Translations under genes and position numbers: made by a program
Notes under the pieces: generated by a model
What the model was told of the DNA's origin: nothing
The model's input: only the letters and a program-made list of their open reading frames with translations
Database searches by the model: none
NCBI GenBank assembly: GCA_041392845.1
Contig: JAWKLG010000005.1
Coordinates: 124,001 to 188,000 of the forward strand
Length of the DNA stretch: 64,000 nucleotides
Direction of reading: 5' to 3'
Source: JAGQWW01 sp041392845
GTDB lineage: Bacteria; Bacteroidota; Bacteroidia; Chitinophagales; Saprospiraceae
Part shown: in pieces, positions 28,209 through 37,230 of the stretch
Numbering within the stretch: position 1 is the first letter of the stretch
How the letters are laid out: each line of letters begins with the position of its first letter

Positions 28209-28648
28209 ATGTGGTAATCAATTCATCATTGTTATCTGCTGCAACTTTCACATAAGGAGAATTTAACAATCTTGAACCTGCTACGTGCTGCAATACATAG
28301 AATGCATCTGCAGTAGTAACGCCATTATTCCAACCTGTATTTTTGAAGGAGTAATAACACTATTGGAACCGGTAGGAACTGTATAGCTGCGCAATTTCCT
28401 GATTCTCCGGTGATCAAACTTCCACTGGCAGTACCGGTTAGATTTACCGTTACATTTTCGAAGCTGGTACATTGGTTTCTGTAGCAATGTTACCTGAAAA
28501 GGGTGAACAAGGAAGCGCCGCAAAAACAGTCACCGAACCATGCATTACTGAAGAAGTAGTAATGGTCGGTACACCTGCCATATCAATTTAGAAATTTCAT
28601 TATTGGTGATCTTAACGGATGTAGTATCGCGCCACTGATCCGGTGATG

Positions 28649-28903
28649 TTAACTTTTACACCAAAACAAAGCTTCGTTACCATCAGCGAAAGACAATCCA
28701 GGAGTTCCTGAAGTATCAATCCACTGAACAAAGAATCCGTTTCCGTTTGAAGTCGCAGTGAAAATACCGTTTGCATCCAGTGCAGGGTTTACAGTCAACA
28801 TGCTTGCAACATCAGCTACACCCGCAGCATCAAATACGTCTACATCAAACTCAAATGATGTAACATCCTGGAAGTTTTTGAACGGTAACCGGGATGGTAT
28901 CAT
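28649..28903 (-). CDS. Internal cohesin-like fragment of the type A giant
   Basis: 84 residues: KNFQDVTSFEFDVDVFDAAG, then MLTVNPALDANGIFTATSNG and FVQWIDTSGTPGLSFADGNE. This is the cohesin-like pattern also found in the type B giant (NFDNIGSFQFAVLWD) and in the fragment at 27252-28208 (NFNGVHTFQFTIDFDE). Confidence 0.5.
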   Translation of the reverse strand: MIPSRLPFKNFQDVTSFEFDVDVFDAAGVADVASMLTVNPALDANGIFTATSNGNGFFVQWIDTSGTPGLSFADGNEALFWCKS

Positions 28904-29995
28904 TCCTGCTTCAGGTGCTCCAACATTGGCAGCTTTGAAAACAGTTCCTCCAACTACTACACCATTCGTAACACAAGAGTTAACATTTCCTTCAGCATCT
29001 TCAACGGTAAGCGTGGTTGGTGCAGCTCCAATATCTGCAGTTGTAAACGTTGAAGGACTTGAACATCAACAATACATTTGTAGGAGTACAGTTGTCTGAA
29101 CTTCCTGCGTCTATATCATCTGCAGTAATGTTTGCAAATCCATTATTATCAAGTGTGATTACAATATTCTGGATACAAACTGCATCAAAAGGAATTTGCC
29201 CGATCTTCTACTTTGATGGTAGGGTAGCATTGCTGCTGTTTCCAGATGGGTCAGAAACCACAACATTGAAGTTATACGTTCAGCTGGATAAACACCACTG
29301 ATGATGTTATTACCCATCCACCGTTTACACTTACTGACAAATAAGCATCATCAGCACAGTTATCTTCGATATAATTCAATACATCTACATTCAGAAGATT
29401 CTCAGGTATTTACATCCGTAGGCACCACAAGTGGAGGCAGGAGAATGAACCAGTACAGGAGCTACTATATCCTGGATAGATAAAGACTGAGTTCTTGTAG
29501 TTGAATTACCACAGTTGTCTGTTGCAGTCCATGTTCTGATAATCACATAGTTGTATCGCCTGCATCAGCCGGATTGCCACTTCTTCCGATTTCTGTCCAG
29601 TTGGACTTACCTGGAATTTACCAGCACAAACATCGTTGGCAGTTAAGTCAACAGGTGCAGAATATTATCACAAGCAAATACACCACTTGCAGGAGGAGCC
29701 GGCAAGCTAGGAGCATTGTTGTCTTCCAAAGTAATCAACTGAATACAAGATTCAGTATCCTGACCATTGGTAATGGTCAGGTTCTTTCGATAACACCACG
29801 GTCTGTTCCATTACCACTCAATACCCCACATCGTTGTAAGTTACCGCAGCACCTCCACAAGTACTGGTATAAGTTGGTGTACCTGTAATACTTGGATCTG
29901 GAAGCGTAAGGACAAGAAATAGTAATATCTGCTGGGCGGCTGATTGCAATACTACCTCCAAGCTTTTACAGTTGCAGAAGTAGTACAAAGTATTA

Positions 29996-30421
29996 TTATT
30001 TTCCGCAGCATCTGTAACAGTTAGGGTTACATTCTGCGTACCAAGATCCGCAATCGAAGGTATTTGGAACCAGGCTAATTTGTGTAATTCCACAATTATC
30101 GATACTTCCTTTATTTACTTCTGAAACAGGTAGAATACCAATTCCATTAGAGTTAAGGAATACGTCAACGATATTTGGAGATACACAGTTGATAGTTGGC
30201 GTTTCAACATCTTTCACTACTACATCAACATAGAATGTGCTGGAGTTTCCGGAAGGATCAGTAGCAATAAATTCAACAGTAGTTGTACCAACTGTATAGA
30301 ATCCACTTGCATTGTTCATTCCATTTCCTCTTCCAGAGTCATTGGTAAATGACAGGTATTGGTAAACAGCACAATCAGAAATTTCCGTTTGCATCGATTG
30401 ACAAGGTAACCTGAGCACCAC
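29996..30421 (-). CDS. Internal HYR fragment of the type A giant
   Basis: 141 residues. The central part is in frame: GTTTVEFIATDPSGNSST, VKDVETPTINCVSPNI, LNSNGIGILPVSEVNKGS, DNCGITQISL. Both ends are out of frame. It overlaps the neighbouring fragments at 30375 and 30093, as expected for single-base shifts. Confidence 0.5.
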   Translation of the reverse strand: MVLRLPCQSMQTEISDCAVYQYLSFTNDSGRGNGMNNASGFYTVGTTTVEFIATDPSGNSSTFYVDVVVKDVETPTINCVSPNIVDVFLNSNGIGILPVSEVNKGSIDNCGITQISLVPNTFDCGSWYAECNPNCYRCCGK

Positions 30422-30716
30422 ACTGACCCGGATCGTTGTTTACCATCACCATTGCAGGATGATTAAATACAGGGTCTTGAGTATCCTGAACAGTAACAGT
30501 TTGAGAGTGACCAACTGATTGACCACATCCGTCTGTTACGAACCAGTTTCTCAAAATAGTGTAGTTGTAGAATCCTGCCTGACCTGGCTGTGAACCTGGT
30601 CTGAAGGTACCATTAGGAAACTTCCTGGAATCTGTAGTATCGTAGCTCATTGTAGCATAACAGTTATCAGAGAAAGTAGGCATAACCACTGGGTTAGGCG
30701 TACATTCTGGCTGCAT
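30375..30716 (-). CDS. Internal HYR fragment of the type A giant
   Basis: 113 residues: MPTFSDNCYATMSYDTTD, LRNWFVTDGCGQSVGHSQTV, PVFNHPAMVMVNNDPGQCGAQV, typical HYR-module signatures. The frame is lost at ANGNF, where the next fragment (29996-30421, FTNDSGRGNGMNNASGFY) continues. Confidence 0.5.
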   Translation of the reverse strand: MQPECTPNPVVMPTFSDNCYATMSYDTTDSRKFPNGTFRPGSQPGQAGFYNYTILRNWFVTDGCGQSVGHSQTVTVQDTQDPVFNHPAMVMVNNDPGQCGAQVTLSIDANGNF

Positions 30717-31670
30717 AATTTGCCTGAGCTGTAGTAATATTCAATACAGGAGCAATATTGTCCTGAACTTCAATCAACTGGATACAAGTGTTATTGTTTC
30801 CGCTTTGTCATCTTCAGCGGTCCATGTTCTCCTGATGGTATAACAATTTGGATTACGGCCTGATTGATAATCGCATCTGCATGGCTAATGTCAACAGAAC
30901 CACAATTGTCAGTTCCAACTGCAAAGCCAAGAATTAGCTGGAATAGTATCAGCTGGTGAATCCTCACATTGTACAACAAGATTTGCAGGACAAATGATGC
31001 TTGGAGAGTGGTCCTGTATAGTAATGGTTGTTGAACAGGTAGTGTAATTTCCTGAAGCATCCTCAACCCTGTAAGTAACAGTATTTGCGCCGCATTAGAA
31101 CAATCCAATGTATCTGGGTCAACTGAAACATTAGCAATGAGACAGTTGTCAGCCAACTTTCCATTTTGGATGAAAATTCAAAGTTCCCGGATTCAATGGG
31201 AAGTAATATCCATCCTGATTTAAGGTAACAGAGAAGTTTGGCGGACAAACAGCTACTGGAGGCTCATTGTCGATTACTGACAAGGTAGTTGAACAAGTAT
31301 CTGCATTACCAAAAATATCTGCAATTCTAATTCTGATGTTAAATGTTCCAACAATAGCGTGGAAACAATTTCTATCTACAAAAGGAACAAAAGGTCCATT
31401 GTTTAAGAAAGTGTCATATTTAAATCACCTATCTCAGAACAATTGTCCATTACATCGCCATAAATAAAAGGCTCTTCTGAAGGAAGTGGAGCTGAATTCT
31501 TTCCCATCTTACCGGGTCAAAATCTCCAGGAAGAATGCTCCAGTATAGGTTGGTTCTACTCAAATCAGTAATATTTGCTTTTGGAAATATTTCCATCATG
31601 GTCAGAAATAATTCTAAATCCGAAAAACTCACCACTCGCTACAGATACAGTAGTAGTACCTGAAGTCTGG

Positions 31671-31976
31671 TTACCATTGCTCAACTGGAAGAAGGTGTTT
31701 GCCTTTGATGTAACCAAATCTTTCATGGTTGGTAGCATCCATTGACATGAATGTCCATTGAAAAGTAATAGTAGTTGAAGTTTTCGCCCTTAATCTGTAA
31801 TCAATATTGAAAGCGGGAGAACCACCTACGGTTCCACTTTCCATATATAGTGAAGTTGGATCTGCCAAGAACCATCCCGGCTCAACTCTTACATCAGTGC
31901 TAAAGTTTGGTCCCAAAGCAACTGTGCTGTAAAGTCCTGACAAAGTAAACATTGGTGCAACAAAATCCTGAACCAC
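31671..31976 (-). CDS. Internal fragment of the type A HYR giant (jelly-roll-like module)
   Basis: 101 residues: APMFTLSGLYSTVALGPNF, WFLADPTSLYMESG, TTITFQWTFMSMDATNHERF. A similar module (FFDWEYNLTMLTKRDRFGYSINGGG) lies at 32287-32580 in another frame. Both read as repeats of one domain whose pieces are separated by indels. Confidence 0.45.
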   Translation of the reverse strand: MVQDFVAPMFTLSGLYSTVALGPNFSTDVRVEPGWFLADPTSLYMESGTVGGSPAFNIDYRLRAKTSTTITFQWTFMSMDATNHERFGYIKGKHLLPVEQW

Positions 31977-32530
31977 TGCACTTCCAAAACAGAAGGAAGA
32001 ATTGCCTTGAGCTGTTGCCGGTTACACGAACACTTGGAGTTTCCTAAATTACCACAATTCAACTGTGACGGACTGGTAGTTAAAACGATATCAAAAGGAG
32101 AAGTACAATTATCAATAGAGAAGAATATCATCTCCTGAGATATTAACTTTTCCGTCACTATTATTGGTATTAGTATGCTGCCAATCAAAGAAATAAAAGT
32201 CACCATTAGAAGTTAACAAAGGCAAAATGTTGCTTAAAACAACCTCTGCTCTACCTCCATTATTGTCTGGGTTCTCATTCTAAGGGTCAAAACATCACCC
32301 CGGATTCAGTGCAATATTTCTGAACCCTACATTGAGAAGTAGCAGTTCCTGTCGTTATCCAGGTCACACCTCCACCATTGATGGAATATCCAAATCTGTC
32401 TCTTTTAGTTAACATCGTTAAATTGTATTCCCAATCGAAGAAGTTAGCAGCATTTTCTACCTGAATTGAAAAGTCTGTATTACCAGCTCCTCCACTTCCA
32501 TTATTACCACTGCTCATTAAGATAACATAC

Positions 32531-34369
32531 TCACTTCCACCAACAAACCTCCCACAAGTGGGAAGTTGCCATTTTAGCAAGAAAACAGGAACATTTGCAG
32601 CACAAGTGAAGGTAGGACTCTACATTATCCTCAACTACAACCTTTGCTGTACAGCTGGAAGATTTACCAAATGAGTTGGTACCAGTTAAGGTTACGAAGT
32701 TGTTTCCAATATCGCCGCAATCAAAGTTCATTTGGCTTGAAGCAAATGTAAGTGGTGTAGTAGTACACATGTCGATAAATTGTGCACCAAGTGCATCTAA
32801 TTCACCCATAGTTAGTGTATGACCTCCCATTGCATCTAACTGAACTGTAATGGTATCACAAATTGGTGATGGCGGTGAAGCCAATACATCCAAATCAGCC
32901 AAACAACTATTGCTATTTCCACTGGCATCCGTCACCGTCAACTCAACTTGAACCGTTGTTCCTATATCTGCACATTCTACAGTAGGTGGATCAAGACTGA
33001 AAAGCAACATATTTGCAGGTGTACAATTATCAAAACTTCCATCATTAATTAATGGAGCAGTGAGGGTAGTCATACCAGTTGCTGCATTTACAGTAATGGA
33101 ACCATCCTTACATTTTGCTGTAGGCGGATCTAGATCTACAACATTAACTGTATGAACATTCATACCCATATTACCACAAGGGTCAACTACCGTAAATTCA
33201 AAACGGTATTGACCTTCATAATAATTGCCTGTTGCATTTAAGCCATTACCAATTTTTACAGTATCGCCGGTATTGATATCAATAACCAGGTAATATTTTA
33301 TTAGGTAAGCATTGGATGCACAATTATCATTTTCACCTCCTGTAAGATCTAGACTCAAAGCTCCTTCACAGTTTGCGGTAGTATTGATGGTATGATGAGA
33401 AGGCCCCATAGAAGATAAGGTCGGATTAACATTATCGACTCTGGTGATTACCTGAGTGTAAGAATCTGAATTCCCACAAAGATCAGTTGCAGTCCAGGTT
33501 CTATGCTCCTCATAATTATAGTACTCACATTCTGCCGGGTTGGCGCTTCTGCCAACTTCAACAACATTCACTGTCAAATTGTAAGTACAATTATCACTTA
33601 CATTCGGAGTAGCTGCTCCTGGCAATCCTGCAGAACAGGAAATTGTAGTATTCTGAGGAGGGAAAGGAACCCAACTTAATACAGGAGCTACATTATCTAC
33701 AACAGTAATAACCTGCACACAAGTTGAGGTGTTACCTTCATCGTCTGTTGCAGACCATGTTCTGTTGATGGTATAACAGTCACCTGAACCAACCAAGGCA
33801 TCAGAATAATTGATGCTGATGTCGTTTGGCAAAGTACAGTTATCTGTTGCAGTTGCAGTACCTGTTACATTTGGACCAGTTCCCTGATTACAATTAATAG
33901 TAACATTTGCCGGACAATCAATTTCCGGAGCCATTGTTTCAACTACCAAAAAGGTGTCCTGACATGAAGTCATGGCACCACCTGGAGAAGTTACCGTTAA
34001 GGTTACAATGACATTATTACCTACATCTCCACAATCTATTGAACTCGGATTTATGTCCAGCTGAAAACAAGCACTCGGATCTCCATCAAAAAACATGGCA
34101 GGAGTCAACTGAGTAACTCCATCCTCATCTATGGCTATCTGCGAATGATTGATACAATTGGCCACACACTGGGCATTAGCCTGAACCGAAAACAACAAAA
34201 ACAGCAGGGACGCTGCTGACAGAAGAATAAGTCTTTCTAACGTTTTTCCCATTCCCGACAACACTCCGGCGTTAACTGTTTCTTGGTGACGCAAGGCATT
34301 GTGTTCCTGGAAAATCAACGTTTGGTTGCGGCTTTCATATCCGCCATTAGGGGTACTCGTTGACACCAT
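32531..34369 (-). CDS. N-terminal fragment of the type A HYR giant
   Basis: 612 residues. A 40-residue polar leader (MVSTSTPNGGYESRNQ...) precedes a signal peptide (MGKTLERLILLSAASLLFLL, ending VQANAQ); a start at 34249 would give an ordinary signal peptide. Then follow HYR-type modules: PEIDCPANVTINCNQG, ATDNCTLPND, TWSATDDEGNTSTCVQVI, a second copy with TWTATDLCGNSDSYTQVI, and modules of the type ISIxAxGMTTLTAPLINDGSFDNC. The last 25 residues (SYLHLCCKCSCFLAKM) are out of frame. Coding continues in other frames downstream. Confidence 0.78.
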   Translation of the reverse strand: MVSTSTPNGGYESRNQTLIFQEHNALRHQETVNAGVLSGMGKTLERLILLSAASLLFLLFSVQANAQCVANCINHSQIAIDEDGVTQLTPAMFFDGDPSACFQLDINPSSIDCGDVGNNVIVTLTVTSPGGAMTSCQDTFLVVETMAPEIDCPANVTINCNQGTGPNVTGTATATDNCTLPNDISINYSDALVGSGDCYTINRTWSATDDEGNTSTCVQVITVVDNVAPVLSWVPFPPQNTTISCSAGLPGAATPNVSDNCTYNLTVNVVEVGRSANPAECEYYNYEEHRTWTATDLCGNSDSYTQVITRVDNVNPTLSSMGPSHHTINTTANCEGALSLDLTGGENDNCASNAYLIKYYLVIDINTGDTVKIGNGLNATGNYYEGQYRFEFTVVDPCGNMGMNVHTVNVVDLDPPTAKCKDGSITVNAATGMTTLTAPLINDGSFDNCTPANMLLFSLDPPTVECADIGTTVQVELTVTDASGNSNSCLADLDVLASPPSPICDTITVQLDAMGGHTLTMGELDALGAQFIDMCTTTPLTFASSQMNFDCGDIGNNFVTLTGTNSFGKSSSCTAKVVVEDNVESYLHLCCKCSCFLAKMATSHLWEVCWWK

Positions 34370-34495
34370 AGTTTAAAGATTTTGATTTTCAAATTATGCA
34401 AAGGCGAGTGCTTGAAAAGGGTAAACCCTTCTTTTGACCTCCTTAAAATCGGTTCAAGGATGTTCTATTCGTGGTTGTTATTGCAAGTCAATCGG

Positions 34496-34512
34496 TGCGT
34501 CTGTCAGACGCA
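34496..34512. promoter_or_regulatory. Perfect palindrome, candidate operator upstream of the type A giant
   Basis: TGCGTCTG-T-CAGACGCA is a perfect 8-base inverted repeat around one central base, 127 bases upstream of the giant's start at 34369. It is GC-richer than its surroundings. It has no U-tract and does not end a gene, so an operator fits better than a terminator. Binding protein unknown. Confidence 0.35.
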
Positions 34513-34765
34513 TGTGCAGAATAAGTTGGTAAGCTACTGAAGAACAGAGGGGTAGGGAAGCGAAGGGGATTATGTTTACAGTAGTTTACCTGATGCTATT
34601 TTTCTTACTGCAAAAATACCGGGGCTAAGACAGGAAGGCTATCCCTTAACCTCGGTATAATTTAATACCAAATAATTTAAATATGTAGCTATTTTTTATA
34701 TAATTTTTCAAACAATGCTTCTCCTTGGTTATTAATTATTAATCTGGCTTTTAAATATTCTTAAA

Positions 34766-34773
34766 TACCTTTG
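34766..34773 (+). promoter_or_regulatory. -7 promoter box of the MBL hydrolase gene
   Basis: TACCTTTG is a perfect match to the Bacteroidota -7 consensus TAnnTTTG. It lies 36 bases upstream of the ATG at 34810. A clear TTG at the -33 distance is missing. Confidence 0.5.
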
Positions 34774-34809
34774 AGTCTCCATTTGAAAAAATAGAATACC
34801 ACATCATCC

Positions 34810-35466
34810 ATGGCAAAAGTTCATAAATTCACTTTCAATCCATTTCAGGAAAACACCTATATAGTAGCAGACGACGATGGCACCTGCGCAATTTTTGACC
34901 CGGGCTGTTATTATCCCCAGGAGAAGGAAATCCTGGCCAAGTTTATAGCTGATAATAAACTGAAACCTGTCAGGTTAATCAATACCCATTGCCATCTTGA
35001 CCATATTTTTGGAAATAAATTCATTGCCGATACCTATGACTTGAAATTGGAAATCCATAAAGGAGAACTACCGGTTTTGGATTCTGCTCCCATCGTATGC
35101 GAAAATTATGGGATTCCCTATCCTGATGAGTCACCACAACCTGGTGCTTTTTTAAAAGAAGGAGAAACCGTTGAATTTGGCTCTACCCAGCTAAAAATCC
35201 TTTTTACACCCGGTCATTCTCCAGCCAGCATTAGTTTTTATGAACCAAATGATAAATTTTTAATCGCCGGTGATGTACTTTTTTTCGACAGCATTGGAAG
35301 AACAGATCTGCCCGGAGGAGACTACCAGACTTTAATTAACAGTATCAAAGAGCAACTTTTTCCCTTAGATAACGATGTAATCGTTTATTCAGGTCATGGT
35401 CAGGATACAACCATTGGTCGCGAAAGACTTTTAAATCCCTTTTTAAATGGCAACATAACCATGTAA
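34810..35466 (+). CDS. MBL-fold metallo-hydrolase (glyoxalase II-like)
   Basis: 218 residues. The metal-binding motif THCHLDH is at 59-65 (H60, H62, D64, H65), with H136 (TPGHSPAS), D155 (AGDVLFFDSIGR) and H196 (YSGHGQDTTIGRE), the full ligand set of two-metal MBL hydrolases. The length and the GRTDLPGG segment match the short YcbL/glyoxalase-II-like subgroup, cytosolic thioester hydrolases. No signal peptide. The stop is one base before the following membrane-protein gene, so the two are probably co-transcribed. Exact substrate not determinable. Confidence 0.93.
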   Translation: MAKVHKFTFNPFQENTYIVADDDGTCAIFDPGCYYPQEKEILAKFIADNKLKPVRLINTHCHLDHIFGNKFIADTYDLKLEIHKGELPVLDSAPIVCENYGIPYPDESPQPGAFLKEGETVEFGSTQLKILFTPGHSPASISFYEPNDKFLIAGDVLFFDSIGRTDLPGGDYQTLINSIKEQLFPLDNDVIVYSGHGQDTTIGRERLLNPFLNGNITM

Positions 35467-35467
35467 A

Positions 35468-36223
35468 ATGCTAGCCTCTTTTTTAAGCTTTGCATACTGG
35501 ACGGTTTTAATTTCCCTCATTGCAGGGGTGTTATTTGGATTGGGAGTAGGGTCATTTTATCTTTTTAGAGAAAGAGCAGATAAAAGACCTGATTGGTTTT
35601 TTTCCGGTCTGCTGTTCACCTTTGCTTTTACTTTGGTTCACAATTTAATATTACACCAACGACTAATTTCTGACCATCCTAGGCTTTGGTTCTTGCCAGT
35701 CTACTTTACGCTTTCGCTGGGCCCAATGTTTTTCTTTTTTGTAAAACTCAAACTATTCCCAAATTATACGCTCCGGTGGACAGATCTTAAACATGCCTTC
35801 CTTCCGGTAGGACAATTCCTTTACTTTATTTACTTCTTCATTCAACCTGTTTCAGATAGAATTGCTGTGGGTAGACAATTTTGGTCTCCCTTTTATGGTG
35901 GGATGGAGATGGTACTTTACATAGCCACTTTTAGCAGTTACCTTCTTTTTTCATATCGATATATTAAGTATAAAAAAGTAGTCATTAGAAATAATGAAAG
36001 CAAGAAAGGACACCTGGAGGTATTTTGGTTGAAAAGATTAGTCAAGGTATTATTCATTATCTTCCTTTTCAACGCCGCCTACATCATTACCGACTTTTTC
36101 ACCTATGAATTGTTTAGCATCAATCTTCACCTTTTGAAAGGATTTGATTACATCGGCAGCCTTTCTTTTTCCGTAATGATGCTCTGGCTTGCTTTTAATG
36201 GATGGGTAATGCGGCATGCCTAA
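35468..36223 (+). CDS. Multi-pass (about 7 TM) membrane protein resembling the sensor half of AraC-type regulators
   Basis: 251 residues with about seven hydrophobic helices (near 8-32, 44-62, 74-94, 108-126, 145-163, 192-214, 226-246). The arrangement and motifs (LGPMFFFFVKL, a TDLKHAFLP loop) recall the N-terminal membrane module that Bacteroidota fuse to an AraC-type DNA-binding domain. Here the protein ends after the last helix (NGWVMRHA) and no helix-turn-helix follows, so it is either a stand-alone sensor or a truncated relative. It starts one base after the MBL gene. Its 3' end overlaps the convergent recO locus by four bases. Confidence 0.75.
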   Translation: MLASFLSFAYWTVLISLIAGVLFGLGVGSFYLFRERADKRPDWFFSGLLFTFAFTLVHNLILHQRLISDHPRLWFLPVYFTLSLGPMFFFFVKLKLFPNYTLRWTDLKHAFLPVGQFLYFIYFFIQPVSDRIAVGRQFWSPFYGGMEMVLYIATFSSYLLFSYRYIKYKKVVIRNNESKKGHLEVFWLKRLVKVLFIIFLFNAAYIITDFFTYELFSINLHLLKGFDYIGSLSFSVMMLWLAFNGWVMRHA

Positions 36224-36606
36224 CTCAATACCTCCTCCAATATTTTGTGGCTATTGATATCTTTAAAATGATCCAAGTGGATTTTATAATAATCCAGTAA
36301 ATGTTCGACCAGATTTTTTCTATCTGCTTTACTTAATTTAAAATCCCAAAAATTATCCTCCTCATGGCCCAACAAATCGGCGAGCAATAATGAGTCCGAT
36401 TTATTCAGACAATCATTATGAAATGGTTGAGCAGCCACAAAATGCCCCTCACGTAAATCAAAAAATGGACTTTCCTCGGAATAAGATCCGTATGGTGCAA
36501 ACCCAAGGAATCCTGATAAATTAATAAGGAAGTTTAAATGATAATTGGAAATACTTTCTGAAGTCTGGTCCAGGTTGACAAAACTTTGGAAGATGTATTC
36601 AAACAT
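36220..36606 (-). CDS. recO: DNA repair protein RecO, C-terminal part (frame-shifted from its N-terminus)
   Basis: 128 residues covering the helical C-terminal domain of RecO (MFEYIFQSFVNLDQ, YHLNFLINLSGFLGFAP, FFDLREGHFV, LLEHLLDYYKIH-like end). No four-Cys zinc motif is seen in this fragment. The coding frame really begins upstream: GEENPAMFEY follows AIQ of the N-terminal part if one A is added to the AAA run (plus-strand TTT at 36626-36628). RecO loads RecA on gapped DNA together with RecR. Confidence 0.8.
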   Translation of the reverse strand: MFEYIFQSFVNLDQTSESISNYHLNFLINLSGFLGFAPYGSYSEESPFFDLREGHFVAAQPFHNDCLNKSDSLLLADLLGHEEDNFWDFKLSKADRKNLVEHLLDYYKIHLDHFKDINSHKILEEVLS

Positions 36607-36944
36607 TGCCGGATTCTCTTCACCCTTTGAATAGCTCTTCTACAAACTTCCGCCAAAAACATTCCCACAGAACTGCGCCTGATATCAAAAAGCAAAGATT
36701 GATAGGGGTAGGCAGATTTAATCTCCTTGATTCGATGTAAATCTTTCGACTCATTGAAATAAGCAACTAAATCTACCAAGCCGGTGACCTGTAACAAAGC
36801 CGGACCTACTTTCGACTTCCCTTTGCGTACCCCACTGATGATAAATGACTGCAGTCCTTTTTCCTCAGTAAAAATATCTGTAATCAGACTTGATTCTGAA
36901 TACTTTATAGAACGGAGTACGATACCTCTGGTAGACAAAAGCAT
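36534..36944 (-). CDS. recO: DNA repair protein RecO, N-terminal part (frameshift near 36627)
   Basis: The first ~105 residues are the RecO OB-fold and linker: STRGIVLRSIKYSESSLITD, FTEEKGLQSFIISGVRKGKS, then ALLQVTGLVDLVAYF and FLAEVCRRAIQ. After AIQ the frame reads out-of-frame residues (RVKRIRQCLNTSS) to 36534. Inserting one base in the AAA run restores AIQKGEENPAMFEYIF and joins the C-terminal part, giving about 240 residues, a normal RecO length. Either an indel error or a recent inactivation. Confidence 0.82.
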   Translation of the reverse strand: MLLSTRGIVLRSIKYSESSLITDIFTEEKGLQSFIISGVRKGKSKVGPALLQVTGLVDLVAYFNESKDLHRIKEIKSAYPYQSLLFDIRRSSVGMFLAEVCRRAIQRVKRIRQCLNTSSKVLSTWTRLQKVFPIII

Positions 36945-37230
36945 ATTTAAATATTAATTGGAATGGAAAGCAATTTGGTAAAAAATGTTCAAAGTTTTGC
37001 TCCTTGGTTTCAACTGAAAAATCCTAGCATTCGTCCCAAAAAGTTGCAGTTCGCCCATTTTCGACGCTAAATTTGACCCATCAACCGAATAAAATTATCG
37101 CTTACCAGTTAAGACATGCATCTATCGAAAGAATATTCTGTCATTAGATGTAATCACCCGAATCGGATAAGCGATTCACAAAAACGACCTCGAAACCAGA
37201 TTAATTAAAATTTTTTAAAAATCACCTGAA

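Larger units (their letters stand above)
27252..34369 (-). pseudogene. Giant HYR surface protein with cohesin/dockerin-like region and type A sorting signal, heavily frameshifted (whole locus)
   Basis: One original gene of about 7.1 kb (roughly 2370 residues) is implied. The fragment at 32531-34369 has the signal peptide, the fragment at 27252-28208 has the T9SS type A sorting domain, and all pieces between them are on the same strand and show the same HYR or Ig-like patterns. Between 28208 and 32580 the frame changes every 100-400 bases (open pieces include 28649-28903, 29818-30093, 29996-30421, 30375-30716, 30791-31156, 31671-31976, 31889-32206 and 32287-32580). Near 28200-28500 a dockerin-like stretch can be read across frames (VTTADAFYVLQHVAGSRLL, then VKVAADNNDELITTFDAF). 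Amino-acid signatures are well kept on both sides of each break, so the indels are recent or technical. Probable cell-surface adhesin or matrix protein. Confidence 0.78.
34370..34809. other. Intergenic region between divergent giant and MBL hydrolase gene
   Basis: 440 bases without a gene. It should hold the promoters of both neighbours. Visible elements are a 17-base palindrome (34496-34512) and a -7 box (34766-34773) for the plus-strand gene. Confidence 0.5.
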
